Positions 22,717-33,468 are shown, numbered from the stretch's first letter. The stretch: DNA of 64,000 nucleotides from Calocera cornea HHB12733 (GCA_001632435.1 KV423952.1:124001-188000), one strand, 5' to 3'. Made by a program: numbers and translations. Notes: generated by a model from the letters alone, not told the origin.

Positions 22717-23311
22717 ATGCCTCACTCCTTCGGTTACCGCGCGCGTACGCGCGACATGTTCAAGCGTGGCTTCAAGGAGAAGGGCCCCATCAAGATGTCG
22801 ACGTACCTGACCACCTTCAAGATTGGGGACATCGTCGACATCGTGGCCAACTCCGCTGAGCAGAAGGGCATGCCGCACAAGTACTACCATGGGTGCGTTG
22901 CTCGCTCCGCGCAGGTGGAGACGACTCCTGACCTTGGTGTGATATCAATAGGAAGACTGGCATTGTGTACAACATCACCCCTCGTGGTGTCGGCGTGATC
23001 TGCAACAAGATCGTCGGCAACCGCTACATCGAGAAGCGCGTCAACCTCCGCATCGAGCACGTCAGGCACTCGAAGTGCCGCCAGGAGTTCCTCGACAGGG
23101 TGAAGCGCAACGCAGCGCTCAAGCGCGAGGCGAAGGAGAAGGGCGGTGCGTCTCCATCCCTCCATTTCCTGTATTTAAAGAAGCTGATCCTCCTGCAGAG
23201 CGCATCAGCCTGAAGCGCGAGCCGGCCCAGCCGCGAGAGGCGCACCACATTTCCAGCGGAGGCAACCTCCCGCAAACGATCGTGCCTGTGCCGTACGAGA
23301 CAACGATCTAA
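22717..23311 (+). CDS. RPL21: 60S ribosomal protein eL21
   Basis: Three exons, 22717-22892, 22952-23145 and 23199-23311, give 160 aa, the standard eL21 length. The start is [19 protein letters not shown]. The middle has the SH3-like barrel segment [29 protein letters not shown] and [16 protein letters not shown]. The end is [19 protein letters not shown]. It is an eukaryote/archaea-specific protein of the large ribosomal subunit near the central protuberance. The two introns are 59 and 53 nt. It is transcribed divergently from uS4. Confidence 0.96.
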
Positions 23312-23435
23312 GCGGCTCTTGCTGCTGGTGCTCTTTGGAGAGTGCGTGTGGGGAGTGAGCGGATCCCGGGAGGAGATGTTTCATTAGCTGGGTCGTCGAG
23401 CTGGAGCATACTGCATGTCTATGTTTCCTATGCTC

Positions 23436-23441
23436 AATAAA
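23436..23441 (+). terminator. Polyadenylation signal of eL21
   Basis: AATAAA lies 125 nt after the eL21 stop codon, at a typical 3' UTR distance. The converging nitroreductase gene ends at 23655, so the two transcripts have about 340 bp between stop codons. Confidence 0.5.
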
Positions 23442-23654
23442 ACATGACTTCATGCCCAATCTTTCAACGCAAAGCTGATTGCTTGTGCCCTTACAACACG
23501 CTGAGCACGTCCGCGGTGGAAATGGCAGCGCCTTTCGACGTGATAGGAACAATGGACATTACACCCGCTGCTGCACAATATTTCGCGTTCACTGGCACAG
23601 TACTCCATCTCTATCGGGCCCCTTCTCAACACTCCGTCCTTCCACTCCGGCCCT

Positions 23655-24456
23655 TCAAAGCTTTGCACCGAAGGCCTTGAACCTCTCCTCCATGGGCATG
23701 AAGTCCTTCGGGTCCGCTGGCGCGGCGATGTTGCCGAAGGGCATCTGGGCCGTCAGGAACCACGTGACAGGGAGGTTGAACTTCTCGCGGACGCGCTCGT
23801 CGATGAGGGGATTGTAGTGCTATACTCTGCTTTAGCATTCCGGCGCAACAAGGGTGATGACGTAGGCCTACCTGCAACGAGGCACCCAGGCCCTCCTTCT
23901 CCAGCGTGCACCAGGTGATGAACTGGATGATCGCGCTCGTCTCGTGCGCCCAGCCGGGGAAGCGTTCTTGGTAGAGCGGGTACATCTCCTGCATGCCCTT
24001 GACCGCTGAGTTGTCCTCGAAGAACAGGACCGTCCCGTGGCCGGACTTGAAGCAGTTGTTGATCTTCTTCACCGTGTTCGGGTACACCTCAGGCGGGGCG
24101 ATGGGCTTGAGGACTTCGAGTACCATGTCCCAGAGCCAGTCATGGTCTGCGCCGAAAAGGACGACGACGCGCGAGGTCTGGGAGTTGAAAGAGGACGGTG
24201 CTTGCTTGAGGGCCTCCTGCACGATCTCGATGATCTTGGCGTCGGGTATCGGGGAGCCCTTCTTCAGCGAGTAGTAGGACCGGCGCTCCTTCGCTACCTC
24301 CAAGAAGGCCGTAGACGGAGACGGGCCGGAAGCCATGGATCGTACTTGTGACCGGAGTGCGTGTGCGACCGCTGGTGCAGCACTAGGAAGGACGGGGCGA
24401 GAGCGAGCGAGCGAGGCGGCAGTACGGACGACAGCGCGCATTTTGAGTGTTCGCAA
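23655..24456 (-). CDS. Nitroreductase family protein, Frm2/Hbn1-type, copy 1 (mitochondrial presequence)
   Basis: Exons 24456-23872 and 23819-23655 join at CAG|CAC across a 52-nt phase-0 intron. The product is 249 aa. The first 45 or so residues are rich in Arg, Ala and Ser with no acid (MRTLKMRAVVRTAASLARS...), a typical mitochondrial presequence. The mature part has family signatures: RRSYYSLKK, APSSFNSQTSR, KSGHGTVLFFED, LEKEGLGASLQ, HYNPLIDE and the C-terminal MPFG. The fold is an FMN-binding nitroreductase dimer using NAD(P)H. Yeast Frm2/Hbn1 act in fatty-acid signalling and oxidative stress and can reduce nitroaromatics. It is the first of four same-strand paralogues between 23.6 and 36.5 kb. 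Confidence 0.88.
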
Positions 24457-25436
24457 AGGCGCAAATTTAGATACAGACAGGAGAGCAGTGCACGTCGGTG
24501 TGTAAGTATGCCGTCAGCGAGCACCTATCGCGGGTTTGGGCGGGTCGGTCTGGGTGGGCGTACTGGCTTTGCGGTGCACTGTCGACCCATCAGTGGAGGT
24601 CAAATAAGCAGTTTAGAAAGTCGCCAGCTGGACTCGAACTGGGTGTTCGGGCGGATGACCGAATAAGCGTGCGCAAAGTGGAGCAATTTTGGGAAAGACA
24701 GCAGCGAGCATGCGGTAGAAATCGGTACCGGGCGAGGCTATGATGCAGAGGTTTGTGGGGTAGCGCGTTACTCCGAGGACCAGCAACTTTCCAGCAAAGG
24801 TTCATCGTGGTTTCCCGGAAAGGCCGGAGAGGCGAGCAGTTATCCATCAGTATAGGCACAAGATAGTTCGTCTCCTATAGATGATATAGTGGAAAGAAGG
24901 GCCCGCCCGTCTGTAGACGAAGGTCCAGTAAACAGAGTCGAGGTTTCTTATCGTCTTGATTGCAGAAGACACGTACGGTTTGCTTCCGTGTGTTCCGCCT
25001 TTCTTTTCTCGTCCTCGGAGAAAGTTCAAAGCGGGCATCGGATCATCTTCCCCATCGCGTGGCACAAGTCGAACCCTCGTCTTTAATGACCTCGTCCATG
25101 CTGTGGACCCGTGGAAACCTTACCAATGCCGGTAAATCTTTCATACGATCGCTGATTAATGAGGATGCCTTGCTGGCAGACTCTCATTCCAAAAGCAGTC
25201 TGCCCTGAGCGTGAACTCGGGCCAGACTGGCAACCGGCATGATCGGCCTGCTCATGTACGGATATACGCTTGGGCCGGTTCCTGATCACCCATATCCCTT
25301 CCGTATATGTCTGGCCCTGGGAACGGGACCACCCGGAGTACAATCGGCACGGACTGGTTATGCGACTTCATTCAAGTTGGATTGGGGATGGCGACCGTCT
25401 ATCACATTTACATGACTCATACACCGCAGCTCCCCC
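24457..25436. other. Intergenic region between nitroreductase copies 1 and 2
   Basis: About 980 bp with no supported gene, RNA or repeat. It must hold the promoter of copy 1 and the 3' flank of copy 2. Confidence 0.45.
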
Positions 25437-26146
25437 TCAGTGCCCGAATACCTTGAAGCGCTCGTCCATGTCCAGGAATGTCTTCTCACCAGGCTCCGCA
25501 GCCGGGGCGCCGAACCTGGGATACGGTCAGGTGTGATGTCCTTACGCTCTGCACTGTGGGACATACGGCATCTGAGCAACGAGCTGCCAAGTGACCGGCA
25601 GCTTGTAGTTGTCGCGGAACTTCTCGTCAATCAGGGGGTTGTAGTGCTGACGTCAGTGTTAGCAGCGCGGCCAATGCAGTCAACCTCAGGACGGCCTACC
25701 TGCAGCGACGCACCAAGGCCCTCCTTCTCGAACGCGAGCCAGACGATGTACTGGAGCATGCCGCTGGTATGCTGAGCCCAGGTGGGGAAACGGTCCTGGT
25801 ACAGCGGGAACTTCTCCTGCATGTCGATGACGGCCGCGTTGTCCTCGAAGAAGAGGACGGTGCCGAAGCCGGACTTGAAGCACGCATTGACCTTCTCGAT
25901 CGTCCTGGGGTACTGCTCGGGCGGGGCGACGGGCTTGAGGACCTCGAGGACGAGGTCCCAGAGCGCCTCATGCTCCTTGCCGAAGAGGAGGACGACGCGA
26001 GAGGACTGCGAGTTGAAGGAGGACGGCACATACTTGAGCGAGTCGGAGACGATCTGCGTGATCTTCTCCGCCGGGATCGGTGTCTTGTTCGAGAGTGCGT
26101 AATACGAGCGGCGCGCCTTGACAAGCTCGAGGAAGGACTCGGACAT
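25437..26146 (-). CDS. Nitroreductase family protein, Frm2/Hbn1-type, copy 2 (cytosolic form)
   Basis: Exons 26146-25700, 25646-25567 and 25515-25437 join in frame to 201 aa. The first intron is at the same codon (CAG|CAC) and phase as in the other three copies. The second (51 nt, GTATGT...CCCAG), inside the MPFG motif, is unique to this copy. No presequence is present; the protein starts MSESFLELVKARRSYYALS. Signatures PSSFNSQSSR, FFEDNAAV, EKEGLGASLQ and HYNPLIDEKFR are intact. An FMN-dependent NAD(P)H reductase in the cytosol is inferred. The substrate is unknown. Confidence 0.88.
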
Positions 26147-26799
26147 GGCTGGGGATTATGCGGTGCGGGGTGGTGGAGGACGGGGTGCTCGACAGCGATA
26201 CATTGCAGGATCACGCATCCTTGCGTATTTATGGGCCGTGCCCGCTGAAGCGGGTAATAGATAAGCACGGCTCGCGCGGACGCGTGCAGCAGCGGCAGTC
26301 CGAGGACGAGCTCTGCCCGGCGGTGGGAAGAGCCAGCTCAGAATGTAGAGGGACAGTGCCACTGTGCGCTGCTGGAGATGGCGCGGCTTCCGGAAGCCCC
26401 GAGGTCCTTCCTAAATGGTTGTGCACGCTGACGACGCGGGCGTGCTCGGTTTCCGCGATGTGCTTGCTCGCCAAGACGTGCTGGGGATGTTGTCGGAACA
26501 CGGCCCTTTGTTCTGGTGTGTGTGGGGACGTGCGGTGTTGCTGGTGCCGGGGGTGATCAAGTCAATCAAGGCACCGCCTGCGAACACCGCAGTGTTGGGG
26601 ACAAATGAAGTGCCGCTTCCATGTGGGGTTACTCACCCCAGTGTTCCCTCTTCGCTCGTCAAGTCGATGTCCCACAAGTCAATGCACACATTTGGTTGCC
26701 GATCAAGTTCTATTCCGGGCTATCATGAATGCATCTCAACTCTACGAATACAGCTCTTCCAGGCCGACTCCACGAGCAGGCGCGGAATAGGCGCACAAG

Positions 26800-27595
26800 C
26801 TACTTGCCGAAGACCTTGACGCGGTCCTCGATCGGCTTGAATGTCTTCTGGCCCGGGGGCGCGGTCGCCTCGCCGAACGGCATCTGGGCGATGAGTGCCC
26901 AGGTGTCCGGGAGCTTGAAGTGCTCGCGGAGTTTCTCGTCAATCAGGGGGTTATAGTGCTGCGGCACGTGTCAGGAAGATAGTAAGTGGGGCATGTCATG
27001 GGACTGGGCTCACCTGGAGGGAAGCGGAGATGCCCTCGTTGGCCAGGGCGGTCCAGACGATGAACTGGACAATGGCACTGGCATGCTGGCTCCAGACGGG
27101 GAATCGGTCTTGGTATATCGGGAACTTGTCCTGCATGCTCTTGACGATGGCGTTGTCCTCCCAGAAGAGGATGGTGCCGTGCCCTGCCTTGAAGCAGTTG
27201 TCGACCTTGCCCTGTGTCTTGGGGAACTCCTCTTCGGGAACAATCGGCTTGAGTTCGGTGAGCACCGTGTCCCAGACGAACTTGTGCTCGTCCCCGAAGA
27301 GGACGAGCGCGCGCGAGGTCTGCGAGTTGAACGACGAGGGCGCATTCTTGATCGCACCCTCAACGAGCGAGACGACCTTGTCGTCGGAGACCGGGATCTT
27401 GTCGCTGAGTGTGTACACGGAGCGGCGGGCCTCAATGGCCTTCATGAAGGCGGCGGATCCGGGAGCGGAGGTGGAGGACATTCTTGCGGGTCTGATGTCG
27501 GGGTGGGAGAACAGCTGGTACTTGCGAGTGATGCGAGGTGCGGCTGTCAGAGGCCGGGGAAATGTGCGGAGGAGAATTCGTGCAGCAGCGTCCAT
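26800..27595 (-). CDS. Nitroreductase family protein, Frm2/Hbn1-type, copy 3 (mitochondrial presequence)
   Basis: Exons 27595-27014 and 26958-26800 join across a 55-nt phase-0 intron to give 246 aa. The first 38 residues (MDAAARILLRTFPRPLTAAP...) are Arg-rich without acids and look like a mitochondrial targeting signal. An internal ATG at 27481 (MSSTSAPGSAAF) would give a cytosolic form whose N-terminus nearly matches that of copy 4. Signatures: RRSVYTLSDKIPV, APSSFNSQTSR, KAGHGTILFWED, LANEGISASLQ, HYNPLIDEKLR and MPFGEATAP. It is closest to copy 4. Use of both start sites for dual targeting is possible but not shown. A degenerate tandem repeat lies 46 bp upstream of the start. Confidence 0.88.
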
Positions 27596-27640
27596 ATTTG
27601 TAGAGTGTACTCGGTGAAGTCGCGTACCCAGCTGGTATGA

Positions 27641-27780
27641 TCACGTCGACTAGTCCGCGGTGTAAGAAAAGATCTCACGTCGAGGCGCCCAGCGTGTGGA
27701 GAGATCTCACGTCGAGCAACCCACTGCCGTAGGAAGATACCTCACGTCGAGCAGTCCAGCGTGTAGGAAGAGATCTCAGG
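27641..27780. repeat. Degenerate 32-35-bp tandem repeat in promoter of nitroreductase copy 3
   Basis: Four units start with TCACGTCGA(G/C) at 27641, 27675, 27707 and 27742, with a partial fifth at 27776. Spacings are 34, 32, 35 and 34 bp. Each unit also holds GTGTAGGAAGAGATC-like sequence before the next core. The array ends 46 bp from the start codon of the minus-strand gene, so it overlaps its promoter or 5' leader. Confidence 0.8.
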
Positions 27781-29444
27781 CCTGCAAACGTAGTTTCTAG
27801 CGAAGAGCAGGCTAAGGCTTAGGCCAGGGGCGCGGGAGACGTGCTCACACGCTGCCATATCGGGCCAGGCCTACTTATGTGTGCGAGGAAGTATACGTCA
27901 GCAATAGCAGCCGGTATGAGCTCTCGCATATTTCCATCGCTGCCGGCTTGTTGACGAAAATGCTGCTGACCCGAGCTTCCGAACGCGCCGGTAACGGCAG
28001 AGCTTGGTAAGCAGTCTAGCGTCGCGTAATGCCCCCTACGTCACGAGGCGCGGGAGGGTCGTTCCCACGCGAGTTTTTCTGGGACAAAGTTCGCGAACGA
28101 TTTGCGGCTCTTGCGCTCATCCATTCATATCCCACCACTTTTCCCGACGGCCGTGCGGGAGGAAAGCGCGGTCAGCAGGCGCTGAGTCATCTTGCCGACT
28201 CGCCCGCCGGAAACGCGTGCGGCGACGGGGTCGAGGCAGGACAGTGACTCGTAGCAGTACGCGCTACCGAGTGCCAGTGTGACACTACTAACGATTAAGT
28301 GCCGACCTTCCTGAAACGCACGCAACTACGAAGGAACCGAGGACCGCACACGGCAGCGCTATCAAGTACTGAGTGTCCCGAAACGCGTGCCGCGACGGGA
28401 CCGAGGATACAGTACATCACAACACTACTACAGGAGGACCCGGGCTGGGGAGGTAACCCATGCATGGCGGAGGTCTAACCGAGTTACTCAGGCGATAGGC
28501 TGGGAGCCGAATAAAGTATCATCGCCAATCCGCGCCGAGCTCCTTCCACTCCCCTGAAGCTCCTGGTGACTACTCGACGCACCAGTTGACGTCTTTCGGT
28601 TCAAAAGCATGCATTGTCATTGCGATAGGATGCACGGGTGTGTCTGAGAGCTTTGACTGTGGTAAGAAGGGTGCCAAAGACGTCTGACAAAAGTGTCCAA
28701 ACGTCTGCTCACCTTAAGGGAACGGGTTGGTTAGTGACGCATGTGAAAGTGATGCTCTGACACTATGCTTGACCACATTGTGAGATCGTCAACTATGTAC
28801 CACCTCCGTCCCCGGGTCAGCTCATGCCGAACAAGGGGGGATGCGTGACCGTGCCACTGCTACGCACTACGGAGTGTCGTTCCTGAGCGTCAACAGCTCC
28901 CCATCCGTCGGTTCGCCTCGTCTTAAATCTTAATAAAAGTACGGTAGGGTACATTGTCGGACGCTTTTCGTATGGCGGTTAGGTGGGTGGGTGTGGGGAC
29001 GCGCAGAGGTGGAGGGATACCACAGGCGCGAGGGGCGTGTCATGACGTTGTTCTTGATGTTGATGGTGATGGTGATGATATTGAGATGTGCTCTGCTGGT
29101 GCGTGCCGTGCCGTGCCGCTCCCTACAACCTATGTATCAAGGTGGACGAAGCGGACGTAGGGTTGTCCGGATCGTACCGAGGGGTGCGAGGCGCGAGGGT
29201 ACAGTAAGTCCAGTACTGTATTCAGCAGACTGAGGAGCGGGAAGGTCGCAGCTCGCCGCCGACGGGCACTACACGTGAAAGTTGATGATCTTCCTTGATG
29301 GATAGACCATATAGTACAGAATTGAGGTTGATGTTATGTACTGGTACAGTTCAGCACGCCGTCGTGGATTCGAGCCGCCTTGTTTCCCCCCTCCCTCTCC
29401 TCCCGCCCACCCGGGCACACGGCTCCTTGCTCCTCGCTCACGCC
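27781..29444. other. Gene-poor intergenic region of 1.7 kb
   Basis: No supported gene. It contains the degenerate repeat at 28207-28410 and a short GATGGT-like microsatellite near 29055-29078. Several ORFs under 100 codons lack any recognisable motif. Confidence 0.5.
28207..28410. repeat. Three degenerate dispersed direct repeats
   Basis: A motif close to ccgaaacgcgtgcngcgacg, followed by gg-n-ccgagga, occurs at 28207 and 28377 with high similarity, and at 28310 in a more decayed form. No terminal inverted repeats or coding potential were seen, so the origin is unclear. Confidence 0.55.
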
Positions 29445-29838
29445 TCAAGCCATAAACGCCTTCCCAGCAGGCTGGCCGATCCTCCCGCCCCCGCCCACCT
29501 CCTTGCGTACCTTCCTCGCCCCCTCCTTCCCCTCCCGCTCGCGCTCGCGGTCCCGCCCGCGCAGGTCATGCTCCGAGAAGGAGTGGGAGCGCCTGCGCTC
29601 CCGCTGTTTCTCGCGCTCTTTTCTGGGCGGGGGAGGGGGAGGGGGAGGCGGGTGGTCGTCCGCTGCGGGGCTGGCGTTGGGAGCGGGAGGGGCATGGTCG
29701 CTAGGCGCCGGGCGCGGGTAGTCTGGCTTGGGGCTGTCTGCCGCCTGAGCTGGAGCGGGCCTACTGTCCTCCTGGTCAGTACACAGTACCGTACAGCCCC
29801 GAGCATGACAGGGAGGGGGTTCGGGGTTCGGACGTACT
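29445..29838 (-). CDS. Disordered Pro-rich / Arg-Glu-rich protein, 3' part of gene
   Basis: The final exon 29763-29445 is preceded by an intron 29837-29764 (GTACGT...GAGGACAG, with CTGAC branch). It joins in phase 2 to an upstream frame containing HLATVKVAGRRLSLSAPRP. That exon continues above 29838, but its 5' end could not be fixed. The last exon encodes a Pro/Ala-rich part, a PPPPPPPPP run, then a highly charged segment (KEREKQRERRRSHSFSEHD, DREREREGKEGARK) and a Gly-rich end at KAFMA. The charge pattern resembles nuclear RNA-processing or chromatin proteins, but no domain is recognised. Confidence 0.45.
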
Positions 29839-30560
29839 CCGTATGAACCGGCTTGGGCCTGGGGGCGGAGAGGGAGAGCCTGCGGCCGGCTACTTTGACT
29901 GTGGCCAGGTGAACGTCAGCTATATCTGTACAACATCGGTCTGCGGGAAGAGGGGCGGACGTGCGGGTGGATGCGGCATTGCGGTTGCCATTGTTGGTTC
30001 GCTGTGAGGAGGTTGGGGAGGCTGCAGGTTCAGAGCGTTGGGGATGAAGAACGTTGGTCGTGAAGGAGAGCAGGCAGAGCAGTCGAGAGCCCCAGCCAGC
30101 TCACCTGGCCCCCCCCGCCCCAACGATCTCTGGGTCCGTCCCAGCATAGCAACGCCCAACTGAAGCTGCGGGGCACGAGACCTGCCAGTGAGTTCTGCCT
30201 GTGGGGCCGGTCTCGTGCCCAATTGCGGGGTAAGGCGCAGCGCACGTGATTCCCCCCATGTGGGGGGGCACGGGCCCGCAGGTCACGGGCTCAGGCTCGC
30301 CCATGGGAAGCTTATTCGTGGGACGTGGTTGAGAGCGGGAAGCTTATTCGGGTTGGGAGTGGGGGCGGTGACTCGCGTGAGGCGAGGTTGGTCAAGTGTC
30401 CTCGGCACTCACACGTACTGTCACTGAGCTTGCACCACCCGCGCGTGTAAGAGAACACAGAACTACCGTCTACTTTCGATTCATCCAGCATTGTATGAGA
30501 TACATTATTGATTGCCCCTTCTCCCCTGCCCCTCTCCCCCATCTATGTACTGCACCCGCC
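29839..30560. other. Unresolved upstream part of the charged-protein gene and flank
   Basis: The minus strand keeps an open frame (around SFTTNVLHPQRSEPAAS and TSAPLPADRCCTDIADV) up to about 30100, where a CAG|GTGAGC donor occurs. A further upstream exon is likely, but I cannot place a start codon. A poly-C run occurs near 30107-30114. Confidence 0.35.
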
Positions 30561-31542
30561 CTACTCCTTCTTGGGCATCCTCCCGCCCTCATGCCTCCAC
30601 CCCAGCACCCTCTCCGCCTTCTCACTAGTATAGAACGGGCTGTCCCCTCCGACCTGGCCCCTGATCTCCGCCAGCGGGTGGTACGTGCTCGCCAGCACGC
30701 GCGCGTCGTGTCCCTCAGCCCTATGGCTGTCCCCGACGATGTTGACGACCTCGTGCCCTCCGCCCTCGCGCTCGAGCGCAAGCAGGAACGCCCGCGCGGC
30801 ACTGGCGTCGTTCACCCAGCCCCACAGGTCCCGCCCGGCCCGCGCAACCCACTCCGCAGGAATCGTCTTCTGCGGCACGACGTGGTGCAGCCGCAGGGTG
30901 GTGATCGTCAGCGCCGGGTACGCGCGCGAGACGGCGTCGCCCTGCAGCTCGACGATGGCCTTGCTCAGCGAGTACGCGTCGGCGGCCTTGATCGGGTGTG
31001 TCTCGTCGATCGGGAAGAAGTCGTACTGCGGCTCGTGCGGAGAGTACACACCGCCGATCGCGTTGATGCTGCCCCCAGCCAATCCCGTCAGCAAGCGCTC
31101 AAAGTTCCCAGCTGCCACGCGAGGTGCGAGCACAGTAAGTGGTAGGTAGGAACAGCGCGCACCTGCCCGCCATAGCCACGGCCTTGACGCCCGCCTCGGC
31201 CGCCGCCTGCAGAGCGTTAAAGCTGAGCTGCACATTGGTGTTATGCACGAGCGCCGCGCTCTCCCCATCGCTCCACTTATCCTTGATCAGCCCGGGGATG
31301 CCCGCAAGGTGGATGAGCCCGTCCGCGCCCTGCAGCGCGGCGGCGTACGCGCGGTAGTCGAGCAGGTCGACGGCGCGGTGCTCGACGCGGTGCGCGTGGA
31401 GGTGGGGGTCGACGGCGCGCTCGGGGGAGGAGGCCGGCAGGGCCTTGTCAAGGCAGAGAAGGGTGTGCGAGGTGTGCTCCAGGGCGTAGGCTAGGATCGC
31501 CTGCCCGACACCGCCCGAGGAGCCCGCGAGGACGACTTTCAT
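30561..31542 (-). CDS. NAD-dependent epimerase/dehydratase (extended SDR)
   Basis: Exons 31542-31163 and 31068-30561 join in phase 2 (AG|C) across a 94-nt intron with a CTGAC branch and GGGGGCAG acceptor. The product is 295 aa. The N-terminus MKVVLAGSSGGVGQAI holds the GxxGxxG NAD-binding loop. VDLLDY supplies the adenine-binding Asp region, and LIHLAGIPG is the NAG-like strand. The catalytic pair is YSLSK (Tyr-x3-Lys), after SINAIGGVYS. The C-terminal substrate part ends near RVLGWRHEGG, as in UDP-glucose-4-epimerase-like and uronate-dehydrogenase-like enzymes. A nucleotide-sugar or sugar-acid substrate is likely but not determined. It lies on the same strand as the Rds1-like gene, with about 560 bp between them. 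Confidence 0.88.
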
Positions 31543-32105
31543 CTTGGTTTGGGTGGGGGAATGCGGGGATGAGGTGCGGGAGGAGAGGGGGGATACAGTC
31601 CCAGTCCCAGTCCCTGGACGTACTGTGCGTGCAGAGGAGGAGGATATCGGGTACGTGCGCGCGCTTCTTGGCTGCTCACCGTGCGGCGTGCGGCGTGCGG
31701 CGTTCGCTGCCCGCCGCCAAAGATTCGTCAGAGCCCTGACGGCCCTCGCATTCACACTGGGCACAACGCGCGGAGAATCGCTGCGGATCAATGGATCGGG
31801 GAAACCCTCGGGCTCGGGCCGAGTGCCGGTGCATTGCCTAGCATTAGCATTCGCATCGATTGCTGGGCAGGGGGACGGCAAGCTTGTTGTCCCCTTTGTT
31901 CGGCAGGGCTGGGCAGGGACGCACGCGGAATTGTCGGGATGCCGTGGGAGATAGATGAGCCTGCATTGCTGTCTTTCTACATATGTCTGTACAGTGTACA
32001 CTACAGTGGTACATGGCGGCAACACAGCCCAAGTCCCAGTCCGTGCCACACCCCTTTCTGCAGCCTCCACCCCGCCCGCACCAACCGTCCTCGCGAGCAG
32101 CCAGC
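31543..32105. other. Intergenic region between SDR and Rds1-like genes
   Basis: Holds the SDR promoter and the 3' flank of the Rds1-like gene. A short gcggcgt tandem (about 31683-31702) is the only structure noticed. Confidence 0.45.
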
Positions 32106-33400
32106 TCAGCCGCTCTGGAACATCGCCGGCCCCGCGACGACGTGCGCGTTCAGCAGGGACAGGTTGTACGGCGTCACGTGCAGGTCGCTGTCTGTGATCA
32201 GCACGAACATCGTGTCGTTCACGAGGGGGTCGAAGTACCCCTGGATGTCGAACACGGAGCCGTTGGGCTGGTAGGTGTCTGACACGCATACCGCTATCAG
32301 TATGTGCAGCTCGAGCAACGGGAACGGGGGAGGGAAGGACGCACAGGCACTGTCCTCGGAGATCGCGTGTAGCGGCGTGTACGTCGTGTTGAGCTGCGAG
32401 ATCCACGCGGCGAACTTGGGCTCGCCCGCGCTGGACGAGGTCGTGTACGCGTCGTCCGGGCCCACCTTCTTGCCCGGCTTCTCCCACTCGAACGTCACTT
32501 TCATACCGGGGTAGGAGAGCGCGGTCCGGTTGTGTGTTATCGCCGGCGGGTAGGCCGGGTTCGGTCCCGAGGGGTTGTTCTACCCATGCGCGGTTAAGAA
32601 AGGCACAAGTTACGGAAGGAGAGGGGAAGCGCACGGTGATGTTCAGCGCGGGGAAGTTCTGCCACTCGATCCTGGGATTCTCCTTCGGGCAGCTCGCTAG
32701 ATACGGCGCCAACAGCGTCCACGCCATGCTCTGCGTGATGGCGCTCTCGAACCACACGGGCATGGGGAACAGCCCCTCGAACTGGCGGAAGATCATCTGT
32801 TGCCGCGCCTCGGTCGTGATACTCTGCAGGAGGAGCTGGGCGGCGGGGCGCGAGTTGAGGTGCGGAAGGAAGCCGTACACGCCCGACTCGCCGAACCGCG
32901 TCAGCTTCTGGCAGAAGTCGACGTACTCCGGGACGGTCGTGAACGGGTACGTGTAGTTGCATTCCTTCGCGGCGTGGGCTGCGGATAGGTCAGTATGAGG
33001 AGCTCCATGCAGAGGATGTGGCTCACGCCCGAGCATGTCCGTGATGAGTTGCGCGTGCCCGCGCTCTTGCTCGGCCATGAACTCGATGAGCTCTCGGTCC
33101 TCGCTGTTCATCCCAGCATCCAGGAAGTCTTGCAGTGTGAACATTTCGAGTCCCTTGTAGAACAGATCGAGCTCGATCCATTCCTGGTTCAGCTGGAGCG
33201 TGCGTCAGCACGAGTGTGAGAGGTGAGGAAGAAGAACAGACGGCGAGGTTAAGCGACTGGAAGTCGAACTGCGAGTACGGCTCATACTTGGGAGGCGGAG
33301 AGTCGGGAGACACTCCAACTCCGCCTGGAGGCGTGTAAGGAGGCGTGGGCCACGCACCGGCGAGGAGAGCGGTCCCGATAAGAGTGAGCGCGGCAAGCAT
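32106..33400 (-). CDS. Rds1-like secreted ferritin-fold stress protein
   Basis: Five exons, 33400-33242, 33192-33027, 32978-32635, 32579-32351 and 32278-32106, join in frame across introns of 49, 48, 55 and 72 nt. The product is 356 aa. It opens with a signal peptide (MLAALTLIGTALLAGAWP), then a Pro-rich linker. The ferritin-like domain has the di-metal style residues NQEWIELDLFYKGLEMF and EFMAEQERGHAQLI, with Glu and E-x2-H positions retained, followed by FCQKLTRFGESGVYGFL and ITTEARQQMIFRQ. The family includes S. pombe Rds1 and plant desiccation-related PCC13-62-type proteins. Members are starvation- or stress-induced and secreted, without an established enzymatic activity. Several NxT/S sites in the C-terminal part fit an extracellular glycoprotein. 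Confidence 0.88.
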
Positions 33401-33468
33401 GTTGGGCTGACGGAGTTGTTGAAGGATGGAGGGGTGAGTTGGAAGACATGAATCAGCCCAACGAGCGG

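Noticed and set aside
24605..24665. Possible tRNA 3' end on the minus strand (CAGTTCGAGTCCAGC)
   Set aside because: The B-box resemblance is good, but the T-stem does not pair and no D-arm or acceptor partner is found upstream.
29295..29846. Plus-strand ORF of 183 codons
   Set aside because: It is antisense to the spliced charged-protein exon, with composition (Leu/Pro/Arg) expected from the shadow of Glu/Arg-rich coding sequence.
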